Shown here piece after piece: positions 1-5,941 of a stretch of 7,558 bases of DNA. The notes beneath the pieces were generated by a model that saw nothing but the letters and a program-made list of their open reading frames with translations, was not told the origin of the DNA and searched no databases. The DNA comes from Actinomycetota bacterium (GTDB lineage Bacteria > Actinomycetota > Acidimicrobiia > Acidimicrobiales > Microtrichaceae): NCBI GenBank assembly GCA_005777415.1, contig SXMI01000038.1, positions 1-7,558 on the forward strand. Direction: 5' to 3'. Position numbers and translations under genes: made by a program. Position 1 is the first letter of the stretch; each line of letters begins with the position of its first letter.

Positions 1-538
1 CCTCCTCGCCGGTCAGCGGCTCGCAGGTGAGCAGGTGGTACTTGGCCTTGGCCATCCCGCAGAGCAGCGGCCAGCAGACGGCGGCGTGATCGCCGGCAGC
101 CACGCCGAGACGGGTGTGGCCGTCGATGATCCGGGCGGTCCGGCCAGCCACGGAGACGTCCGCCAACAGGGCGGCCACCAGTCCGGCGCCGACGGCGGGT
201 CCGTGGATGGCCGAGACGACGGGCTTGGAGCAGTCGATCACGTTGAACACCAGGTCCCGGGCCTCGCGCAGCACCCGGGTTCGACCGGCGTAGTCGTCGA
301 GCATCTCGTCGAGCAGCTCGAAGCTCCCGCCCGCCGAGAACGCCCGGCCGGCACCCCGGAGCACGGCGACCCGGACGTCGGCGTCACGGTCGACGGCGGT
401 CCAGACGTCGGCCAGGTCACGGTGGACGTCGGCGTCGACGGCGTTCAGGCCGGGGCCGTCGAGCGTGATGCGCAGCACGTGGGGCGCAGGCCGGTCGAAG
501 GTCAGGCTCGGGAATCGTTCGGCGTAGTCGGTGCTCAC
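1..538 (-). CDS. Crotonase-superfamily protein (enoyl-CoA hydratase/isomerase-like), 3' end cut by the window edge
   Basis: The first 179 residues are visible, and the C-terminal part lies beyond the left edge. The crotonase fold is supported by an oxyanion-hole segment AFSAGGSF (about 66-73), the block IHGPAVGAGL (111-120), the ADVSVAG strand (126-132) and a GMAKAKYHLLT helix (161-171). Family members act on acyl-CoA thioesters in the cytoplasm. Aligned by eye without gaps to rat mitochondrial crotonase, the two catalytic glutamates (Glu144 and Glu164) fall on Val121 and His141. Ordinary hydratase activity is therefore doubtful, and an isomerase, hydrolase or other crotonase chemistry is possible. 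The RLGVAAGD segment (143-150) resembles a group of actinobacterial 'enoyl-CoA hydratase' paralogues, from memory. The start is a GTG at 538-536 giving an N-terminus MSTDYAERF; no good Shine-Dalgarno sequence precedes it. It is divergent from the monooxygenase gene. The superfamily is secure and the substrate is unknown. Confidence 0.88.
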   Translation of the reverse strand, partial: MSTDYAERFPSLTFDRPAPHVLRITLDGPGLNAVDADVHRDLADVWTAVDRDADVRVAVLRGAGRAFSAGGSFELLDEMLDDYAGRTRVLREARDLVFNVIDCSKPVVSAIHGPAVGAGLVAALLADVSVAGRTARIIDGHTRLGVAAGDHAAVCWPLLCGMAKAKYHLLTCEPLTGEE

Positions 539-650
539 GGCGACAGTCTGCCCGGCGGGGGCGGCCGATCGACAGAGCGCCGCCGGATCGGCAACCCGCC
601 GAGCCGCGGGTAATGTTCCGGCCAGCACCGTCGCCGCAGGATCGGGCCCT

Positions 651-686
651 GGATCGAGTTCGGGATCGAGTTCGGGATCGAGTTCG
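651..686. repeat. Three perfect tandem copies of a 12-bp unit
   Basis: The unit GGATCGAGTTCG occurs at 651-662, 663-674 and 675-686 without mismatch. A degenerate copy (GGATCGGGCCCT) precedes it at 639-650. The block sits 37 bases upstream of the preferred start of the monooxygenase gene and 113 bases from the start of the crotonase gene. It could be a cluster of regulator sites or a simple slippage repeat. Read as codons on the plus strand it would give a DRVR repeat, which I consider non-coding. Confidence 0.9.
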
Positions 687-714
687 GCGGCGACACCCGC
701 CTGTCACCACCACC

Positions 715-720
715 GGGGGA
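715..720 (+). promoter_or_regulatory. Candidate ribosome binding site deciding the monooxygenase start
   Basis: The purine run GGGGGA lies three bases before the GTG at 724. The spacing is short, but this is the only Shine-Dalgarno-like sequence near either possible start. The ATG at 613 has none. Confidence 0.45.
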
Positions 721-723
721 ACC

Positions 724-2880
724 GTGACCGACGATCCGAGGGACACCGCGAGCGACGATCAGTCCGAGGCCGAGTCCGACAACGCCCGTGGTGGCGGCCT
801 GCTCGGATCGCTGCGGCGGCACCCCTGGCGGACCGGGCTGGGTGCCCTGGCCCTCGTCGTGGTGGCGCTCGGCGTCGCCAACCGGGACCTGATCGGCCTG
901 CTCCTCACCCCCGAACCCACCGTCGACCTGTCGCTCCCCATCGCAGCACCGCTGGAGGTGGGACCCGACGAGACCGTCTACCGGATCGATGCATCGGAGT
1001 CCTCGGTGACCGTCGAGGTCGACGAGGTCCTGGCCGGCGCCGAGCGCACGGCGGTCCTGACGACCAGCGGCATCACCGGGAGCTTCGGTGTCGGCCGGGA
1101 CACCTCGTCGTTGCGGGTCGGTGAGGTGGCGGTCAACGTGGAGCAGCTCACCAGCGACAACTCGCTGCGGGACAAGGCGCTCCACCACGAGTACCTCGAC
1201 TCCCACGACTACCCCGAGGTCCGACTGCGCGACGCCACCGTCGAGGCCCCGGCCGGCGCCGTGTCCGACGACGGCTCCGAGGTGCCGGTGACGGTCCGTG
1301 GGCAGCTCACCGTCAAGGAGGTGGTCCGACCGGTGACGTTCACCGGGACCGCGGCGCTCGACGGCGACACCCTCACCGCCCGCGCGTCGGGGACGGTCCT
1401 GCTCTCGGAGTTCGGCGTCGGGCCGATCTCGAAGGCCGGTCTGGTCCGCACCGGCGACGAGGCCCGGCTCACGCTGGACCTGACCGCCGTGGACGCCGAC
1501 CGCTACGACCCGCCGGCGGCACTCGAGGTCCGCAGCGACGCCCCGGCCGAGCCCGGTGCCGGTCCGTCGTTCGCAACCGCCGTGGCCCCGATCCTGAGTT
1601 CCCAGTGCGCGTCCTGCCACGCCGAGGGTCAGATCGGTTCCCCCCACTGGGTCCTCGAGACCGCCGGCGACGCCCAGGCCGTGGCCGACGGGCTCGCCGT
1701 CGTCACGCAGAGCCGCTACATGCCGCCATGGCACGCGTCCGACGTCGGGATCCCGCTGCAGCACGTGCGCAAGCTGACCGACGAGCAGATCCGGACGATC
1801 GGCGACTGGGCCCGCGCCGGTGCCCCCCTCGACGTCCCCGCGGAGACGCCGGTCGAACCGGCCCCGGCGCCGTCCGACGTCCGGGTGCCGCGGGCCGACC
1901 TCACCATCGCGCTGCCCCAGCCCTACGCCGGCGAGTCCGGCCTGCAGGACGACTACCGATGCTTCGTCCTCGACCCGGCCCTCGCCGAGCGCCGGTTCAT
2001 CACCGGCTACACCTTCGTCCCGGAGCGGCTCGACGTGGTCCACCACGCGCTCGTGTACCGGGCGCCCGCAGCGAGTCGGGCGAAGATCGACGCCGCCGAG
2101 GCCAGGGACCCCGGGTCCGGGTGGAACTGCGCCGTGGGCATGGGCCCGGGCTCCGGTGGCGACCTGGTGGCGGGCTGGGTGCCGGGACAGCGGCCTGCGG
2201 ACTTCGGTGAGGAGGCGGGGTTCGCGTTCGACCCCGGAGACTTCCTGGTGGCCCAGATCCACTACCACTACGGCGATGCCCGGCCCGCCGACCGGTCGTA
2301 CATGACCTTCGAGCTGGCGCCACCCGGCGCGCAGCTGGCCGAGCTCGACACCCGGGAGCTGGTCGCGCCGGTCGAGCTGCCGTGCCCGCCGGGCCGGACC
2401 GAGCCCCTCTGCGACCGGAACGCCGCCATCGAGGACGTCCGCGTCCGGTTCGGGCCGGGGGGCGCCATGTTGGCCAACGGGCTGCACCGGTTCTGTCGGT
2501 CCACGCCGGAGCAGCTGGCCGCGCTCTCCGACGGGAACCTCGCCCGCACCGTCTGCGACTTCCGCGCCCTGAACGACGGCGACATCGTCGACGTCCTCGG
2601 TCACATGCACGAGTACGGGGCCACCTACCGGCTGACCCTGCACCCGGACAGCGAACGCCAGACGGTGCTGCTGGACATCCCGGTGTGGGACTTCGACTGG
2701 CAGCTGAACTACCAGCCCGTCGAGCCGGTGCCGATCGCCAAGGGCGACGTGCTGCGGGTCGAGTGCACCTGGGACCGATCCATCCGACCGACCCAGCCCA
2801 TGCGCTACCTGGTCTTCGCCGAGGGGACCGACGACGAGATGTGCTTCTCGACCGTCACGGTCCGACCCCGGACCCCCTGA
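724..2880 (+). CDS. Membrane-anchored YceI / cytochrome c / copper type II monooxygenase fusion protein
   Basis: This is a 718-residue protein if it starts at GTG 724. An acidic N-terminal tail is followed by RR and WR and one transmembrane helix (about 38-61), which predicts an outward-facing bulk. Residues 85-257 look like a YceI domain, a lipocalin-like fold known to bind isoprenoid lipids: VYRID start, HEYLDSHDYPEVRL, GQLTVKEVVRPVTF, and a closing LTLDL strand. Residues about 283-385 are a cytochrome c segment with haem motif CASCH (295-299) and candidate axial Met333 in RYMPPWH. Residues about 390-715 match PHM/DBH-type monooxygenases, which hydroxylate at two copper sites. CuH-type ligands are His440-His441 (VVHHA) and His515 (HYHYGD). 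CuM-type ligands are His627 and His629 (GHMHEYG) and Met706 (DEMC). The domain has eight cysteines, and Cys681/Cys707 match a PHM disulfide. Extracytoplasmic location suits haem c attachment and disulfides. Substrate and electron donor are unknown. It is first in a three-gene group. A start at 613 is less likely because of codon use. Confidence 0.85.
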   Translation: MTDDPRDTASDDQSEAESDNARGGGLLGSLRRHPWRTGLGALALVVVALGVANRDLIGLLLTPEPTVDLSLPIAAPLEVGPDETVYRIDASESSVTVEVDEVLAGAERTAVLTTSGITGSFGVGRDTSSLRVGEVAVNVEQLTSDNSLRDKALHHEYLDSHDYPEVRLRDATVEAPAGAVSDDGSEVPVTVRGQLTVKEVVRPVTFTGTAALDGDTLTARASGTVLLSEFGVGPISKAGLVRTGDEARLTLDLTAVDADRYDPPAALEVRSDAPAEPGAGPSFATAVAPILSSQCASCHAEGQIGSPHWVLETAGDAQAVADGLAVVTQSRYMPPWHASDVGIPLQHVRKLTDEQIRTIGDWARAGAPLDVPAETPVEPAPAPSDVRVPRADLTIALPQPYAGESGLQDDYRCFVLDPALAERRFITGYTFVPERLDVVHHALVYRAPAASRAKIDAAEARDPGSGWNCAVGMGPGSGGDLVAGWVPGQRPADFGEEAGFAFDPGDFLVAQIHYHYGDARPADRSYMTFELAPPGAQLAELDTRELVAPVELPCPPGRTEPLCDRNAAIEDVRVRFGPGGAMLANGLHRFCRSTPEQLAALSDGNLARTVCDFRALNDGDIVDVLGHMHEYGATYRLTLHPDSERQTVLLDIPVWDFDWQLNYQPVEPVPIAKGDVLRVECTWDRSIRPTQPMRYLVFAEGTDDEMCFSTVTVRPRTP

Positions 2881-2881
2881 G

Positions 2882-3700
2882 GTGACCGACACGCCGGCAC
2901 CCGGCCCCGACCTGAGCGTCGGGCGGCTCTTCGACGTGGCCGGCCGCACCGCCGTGGTCACGGGCGGGTCCCGGGGGATCGGCGCCATGATCGCCGCCGG
3001 GCTCGTGGCCAACGGGGTCGACGTCTGGATCACCGCCCGGAGGGCCGAGGCCTGCGACCGGACCGCCGCCGAGCTCGACGCCCGGGGGCCCGGCCGGTGC
3101 CGGTCGGTGCCCGCCGACCTGTCGGACCCCGACGGGGTCACCTCGTTCGCCGCCCGGATCGCCGAGGAGGCCCCCCGACTCGACATCCTGGTCAACAACG
3201 CCGGCGCCACCTGGGGTGCCCCGCTCGACGAGTTCCCCCGGGACGGCTTCGACAAGGTCCTGTCGGTGAACCTCGTCGCACCGTTCTTCCTGACCCAGGC
3301 CCTGCTGGGTCCGCTCCGCTCCGGCGCCACCGCCGACGACCCGGCCCGGGTCGTGATGATCGGCTCCATCGACGGCATCCGCGTGCCCGTCATGGACAGC
3401 TTCCCGTACAGCGCGTCCAAGGCCGGGATCCACATGCTGACCCGCCACCTGGCCCGGGCCCTCGCCGACGACCACGTCACCGTCAACGCGATCGCACCGG
3501 GTCCGTTCGAGTCGAAGATGATGGCCTTCGTCCTCGACGACCCCGACACCCGGGCCGCGGTCGAGCGCAGCGTCCCCCGGGGTCGCATCGGCAGCCCCGA
3601 GGACGTCGCCGGGACGACGCTGTTCCTCTGCAGCCGGGCCGGCGCCTACCTGACCGGAGCCGTCGTCCCCGTGGACGGCGGGATCTCCACCACCTCGTGA
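2882..3700 (+). CDS. SDR-family oxidoreductase, RhlG/FabG-like
   Basis: This is a 272-residue classical short-chain dehydrogenase, predicted to be cytoplasmic and NAD(P)-dependent. It has the dinucleotide-binding loop TGGSRGIG (27-34), NNAG (105-108), catalytic Asn130, Ser162, Tyr176 and Lys180 (YSASK), and the PG turn at 207-208. ITARR after the second strand, with Arg53-Arg54, favours NADP(H) over NAD(H); this is inference. Several segments (GATWGAPLDEFP, DDPARVVMIGS, PVDGG near the end) follow the pattern I recall for Pseudomonas RhlG, a 3-oxoacyl/beta-keto reductase relative, rather than housekeeping FabG. The GTG start lies one base after the monooxygenase stop, so translation is probably coupled; no separate Shine-Dalgarno sequence is clear. 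It overlaps the next gene by four bases. It might reduce or oxidise the alcohol or ketone linked to the monooxygenase, but that protein faces the other side of the membrane, so a shared substrate would have to cross. Confidence 0.9.
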   Translation: MTDTPAPGPDLSVGRLFDVAGRTAVVTGGSRGIGAMIAAGLVANGVDVWITARRAEACDRTAAELDARGPGRCRSVPADLSDPDGVTSFAARIAEEAPRLDILVNNAGATWGAPLDEFPRDGFDKVLSVNLVAPFFLTQALLGPLRSGATADDPARVVMIGSIDGIRVPVMDSFPYSASKAGIHMLTRHLARALADDHVTVNAIAPGPFESKMMAFVLDDPDTRAAVERSVPRGRIGSPEDVAGTTLFLCSRAGAYLTGAVVPVDGGISTTS

Positions 3701-4017
3701 GCGCACCGACACCGCCAGCGGCCGACCCGGGACCGGACGGAGCGATCCCCATCGACGCGATCGATGTCTACTGGCGGCGGGGCTGCGGGTTCTGCGCCGC
3801 GCTCGACCGAAAGCTGTCGCGGACCGGCCTCCCGGTGCGCCGCCACGACATCTGGGCGGACCCCGACGCCGCCGCCGTCGTCCGATCCGTGGCCCGAGGC
3901 AACGAGACGGTCCCGACGGTCGGGGTGGGCGACGAGCACCTGGTCAACCCGAGTCTGAACGCCGTGCTCGACCTGGTCGCACGGCGGGCGCCCCACCTGC
4001 TCGACGCACGCGACTGA
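3697..4017 (+). CDS. Mycoredoxin/glutaredoxin-like protein
   Basis: This is a 106-residue protein with a thioredoxin-fold glutaredoxin core after a Pro/Ala-rich leader of about 20 residues. Redox motif CGFC lies at 30-33 after strand IDVYW. The cis-proline motif TVPTV (71-75, cis-Pro73) is preceded by GNE, and LVNPS (82-86) follows. The layout matches mycobacterial Mrx1 as I remember it (CGYC, GN-TVPTV, NPS). Mycoredoxins reduce mixed disulfides between mycothiol and proteins in the cytoplasm of Actinobacteria, so a mycothiol partner is likely but inferred. The GTG start lies within a GTGA overlap with the dehydrogenase stop, a classic sign of translational coupling, and no better in-frame start is available downstream. 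It could instead serve a glutaredoxin-type reductase role specific to this gene group. Confidence 0.87.
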   Translation: MSAPTPPAADPGPDGAIPIDAIDVYWRRGCGFCAALDRKLSRTGLPVRRHDIWADPDAAAVVRSVARGNETVPTVGVGDEHLVNPSLNAVLDLVARRAPHLLDARD

Positions 4018-4034
4018 CCCCGACCGGGGCCGCG

Positions 4035-5183
4035 TCAGGCGGTGTGGTGTGACCAGGCCGAACCGTCCCACCAGCGCCAGGCCGCCTGTCCCCACGGGTC
4101 CGGGTGCCAGCCGGGCGGCTGGACGACCGGGACCACCTCGGTGACCGGGGCCGCCGTCGCGGCCGGGATCCCGACCGGGGCCGTGACGGCCTCGGGGACG
4201 GCGAGGGTCGACGTGATGTCCGGTCCGACCGGGGTCGAACCACCGAGCGGGGCCCACCCACCGAGCGGCGCACCACCGGCCGGCGTGGCCGGACCGCCGG
4301 GTGCTCCCGTCCCCACCGGCACCGGAGCCGCAGCCGCCCACGGCGGGGGCACCCCGTCGTCGGCGGCGGGTGCGGGGCGCCGACGGCGGCGGGCCAGGAC
4401 CACGGCGACGAGGGCGCCGGCCACGACCAGCGCCAGCAGCCCGAGTCCCCAGACCGGGGCACCCCCGATGCTGGTGGACAGGAACCCGACGGGACTCGTC
4501 CCCGACTCGACGAAGCCGACCCCCGACGCATCAGGGCCCACCGCCCACTCGACGGTGTTCCCGTCGACCTCGGCGGCCTCGTCGGCATCGGTGACGGGGC
4601 CCGGCATCGTGACGCGGACCACGACCTCGGGTTCGCCGGCGAGCGCCCCGAGCGCATCGCTCAGGAGCGAGCCGAGGTCGCCGGCGGTGAGCTCGTCGGC
4701 CGTGGGTGCGAGGGCGTCGGCGGCCCCCACCAGATCACGGAAGTCGACCTCGACCCGCCAGGTGTCGTCGCGGCGGGTCACCGTCGGGATGCCGATCTCC
4801 CCCAGCTGGCGCAGCTCGTCGAGCTGGGTCAGGTCGTCGACCTCGACCCGGACGCGCACCCCGGTGCCGTCGTCGAGCGACTCCACCTCGATGCGCTCCT
4901 GCCAGTCCTCGGGGAGCCGGTCGAGCTGCTCCTCGACGATGCCGAGGTCACCGGTGGTGAGGTCCTCCAGGCCGAGCTGGTCCAGGGTCCGGACCAGCTC
5001 GTCGGCGAAACGCAGCTCGAGCTCGACGGCGCCCGAGCCGTCGGCTCGGAGCTCGTAGCCGTAGTCGGCCCGCAGGCAGCCCGAGAGCAGGGTCACCGCC
5101 GCCACGAGCACGGCGACCGCCACCGGGCCACGTCGCACCGCATCGCCCCGTCGTGCGGGGGCTGCTCGTCCTGCTCGACCCAC
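4035..5183 (-). CDS. LppM-like lipoprotein with transmembrane helix and C-terminal DUF2510
   Basis: This is a 382-residue protein starting at GTG 5183. An Arg-rich n-region and hydrophobic stretch end in lipobox LSGC (33-36), so Cys36 should be lipidated after signal peptidase II cleavage. Residues about 36-230 resemble the LppM domain: YGYELRADGSG after the cysteine, and a late RVTMPGPV then GNTVEWAV. A transmembrane helix at about 243-264 is followed by five arginines, so the remainder should be cytoplasmic. A Pro/Ala/Gly-rich low-complexity linker (about 270-355) leads to DUF2510 at 356-382 (GWHPDPWG, WRWWDGSAW). Mycobacterial LppM has been linked to phagosome interaction; the role here is unknown. 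The start is chosen from a strong Shine-Dalgarno sequence (5191-5196) seven bases away. A GTG at 5228 would add 15 residues but lacks such a site. It follows rpiA on the same strand after 73 bases. Confidence 0.85.
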   Translation of the reverse strand: MGRAGRAAPARRGDAVRRGPVAVAVLVAAVTLLSGCLRADYGYELRADGSGAVELELRFADELVRTLDQLGLEDLTTGDLGIVEEQLDRLPEDWQERIEVESLDDGTGVRVRVEVDDLTQLDELRQLGEIGIPTVTRRDDTWRVEVDFRDLVGAADALAPTADELTAGDLGSLLSDALGALAGEPEVVVRVTMPGPVTDADEAAEVDGNTVEWAVGPDASGVGFVESGTSPVGFLSTSIGGAPVWGLGLLALVVAGALVAVVLARRRRRPAPAADDGVPPPWAAAAPVPVGTGAPGGPATPAGGAPLGGWAPLGGSTPVGPDITSTLAVPEAVTAPVGIPAATAAPVTEVVPVVQPPGWHPDPWGQAAWRWWDGSAWSHHTA

Positions 5184-5190
5184 GACTCGA

Positions 5191-5196
5191 CCTCCC
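5191..5196 (-). promoter_or_regulatory. Strong Shine-Dalgarno sequence of the LppM-like gene
   Basis: GGGAGG on the minus strand is followed by seven bases and then the GTG at 5183-5181. This fixes the start inside a longer open frame that could otherwise begin at GTG 5228. Confidence 0.8.
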
Positions 5197-5197
5197 G

Positions 5198-5213
5198 GTT
5201 CGGCGCGCCGAAC
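5198..5213. promoter_or_regulatory. Perfect 16-bp palindrome next to the ribosome binding site
   Basis: GTTCGGCGCGCCGAAC is fully self-complementary and ends one base from the Shine-Dalgarno sequence of the LppM-like gene. It could be an operator for a dimeric regulator, or an RNA hairpin affecting translation. It lies in the leader only if translation starts at 5183. No regulator family is recognised. Confidence 0.4.
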
Positions 5214-5250
5214 GGTAGCCGTGGTCACCGCCGGAGCGACGTCGCCCCGG

Positions 5251-5266
5251 CCGGGCTCAGGCCCGG
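5251..5266 (-). other. GC-rich hairpin spanning the rpiA stop codon
   Basis: CCGGGC and GCCCGG (6 bp) flank a four-base loop that contains bases of the rpiA stop. There is no T-run after it on the minus strand, so it is not a standard intrinsic terminator. It may stabilise the rpiA mRNA end or reduce read-through into the LppM-like gene. Confidence 0.35.
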
Positions 5267-5916
5267 TGCAACCACTCGACCTGCTCGCCGCGGGCGACCA
5301 CGACCGAGGTGACCAGGTCCGGGGCGAACAGGCCGTGCTCGATCACGCCGGCCGTCGACGACAGCGCCGCCGCCACCTGCGCCGGGTCCCCGACGGGGCC
5401 GAGGTAGTCGACGATCACGCCGCCGTCGGGGCTCCTCGGCACGTCGCGGGGCTCGACCGGCCCGCCGAGCGTGTCGACGAGCCGGCGGACGGTCGACGCG
5501 AACCCGTACTCGAGCAGCTCGACCGGGATGGGCGGAGTGATCGACTCGACCATCTTCGAGCCGTCGACGATGACCACGAACCGGTCCGCGCTCGCGGCCA
5601 CGATCTTCTCCCGGGTGTGGGCGGCACCACCGCCCTTGACGAGCCAGAAGTCCCCGTCGACCTGGTCGGCTCCGTCGATCGCCACGTCGAAGCGCTCGAC
5701 CCGGTCGAAGCGCTCGGTGCGGATCCCGAGCCGCTGGGCCGTCTCCTCGGTCGCCACCGAGGTGGACACGCAGCGAACGTCGAGCGATCGGGCGGCGAGC
5801 GCATCGAGCAGGTGGGCGACGGTCGACCCGGTGCCGAGCCCGACGGTCATCCCGTCCTCGACCACCTCGGCCGCGGCGTACGCGGCTCGTCGCTTCTCGT
5901 CGTCCTGGGTCGTCAC
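5257..5916 (-). CDS. rpiA: Ribose-5-phosphate isomerase A
   Basis: This 219-residue protein interconverts ribulose 5-phosphate and ribose 5-phosphate in the cytoplasm, in the pentose phosphate pathway. It has the phosphate-binding loop GLGTGST (26-32), DGAD (81-84), KGGGAAHTREK (94-104) and DGSKMV (118-123). Asp81, Asp84, Lys94 and Glu103 sit at the same numbers as the E. coli RpiA active-site residues, and the length equals that of the E. coli enzyme (both from memory). The usual DGADE reads DGADQ here. Start GTG 5916 has a GAGGAG Shine-Dalgarno sequence six bases upstream. It lies 25 bases after pgl on the same strand, in an oxidative pentose phosphate operon. Many Actinobacteria, such as mycobacteria, use the unrelated RpiB, so RpiA is a mild taxonomic clue. 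Confidence 0.96.
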   Translation of the reverse strand: MTTQDDEKRRAAYAAAEVVEDGMTVGLGTGSTVAHLLDALAARSLDVRCVSTSVATEETAQRLGIRTERFDRVERFDVAIDGADQVDGDFWLVKGGGAAHTREKIVAASADRFVVIVDGSKMVESITPPIPVELLEYGFASTVRRLVDTLGGPVEPRDVPRSPDGGVIVDYLGPVGDPAQVAAALSSTAGVIEHGLFAPDLVTSVVVARGEQVEWLHRA

Positions 5917-5922
5917 GTGTGT

Positions 5923-5928
5923 CTCCTC
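5923..5928 (-). promoter_or_regulatory. Shine-Dalgarno sequence of rpiA
   Basis: GAGGAG on the minus strand lies six bases before the GTG start of rpiA, within the 25-base gap after pgl. It supports that start and independent ribosome entry on rpiA. Confidence 0.75.
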
Positions 5929-5941
5929 GCTGGTTCGCCGG

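Larger units (their letters stand above)
539..723. promoter_or_regulatory. Divergent intergenic region, 185 bp
   Basis: This gap separates two divergent genes and should hold promoters for both directions. It includes a 12-bp tandem repeat block (651-686). I found no convincing -35/-10 pair on either strand. A reading frame is open from an ATG at 613 into the monooxygenase gene, but its codons (GAT, CGA, GTT repeated) lack the G/C-ending bias of the gene downstream. I therefore treat 613-723 as non-coding. Confidence 0.5.

Noticed and set aside
613..723. N-terminal extension of the monooxygenase from the ATG at 613, with a DRVR repeat
   Set aside because: The codons are repeat-derived and lack the G/C-ending bias of the gene, no ribosome binding site precedes the ATG, and GTG 724 gives a normal cytoplasmic tail before the membrane helix.
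535..3588. A 1017-codon open frame on the minus strand opposite the monooxygenase and dehydrogenase genes
   Set aside because: It lies antisense to two genes with clear domains and intact motifs, has no recognisable domain itself, and its openness follows from the G/C-ending codons of the sense genes.
4018..4029. CCCC/GGGG inverted repeat between the convergent genes as a terminator
   Set aside because: The stem is only 4 bp with no T-run on either strand, which is common by chance in this base composition.
5184..5228. Upstream start of the LppM-like gene at GTG 5228
   Set aside because: No Shine-Dalgarno sequence is present there, whereas GTG 5183 has GGGAGG at ideal spacing and gives a compact lipoprotein signal peptide.
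4042..5312. Long plus-strand open frames opposite the LppM-like gene
   Set aside because: They encode Arg/Ser/Pro-rich low-complexity sequence with no domain and lie antisense to a gene with a lipobox, a membrane helix and DUF2510.
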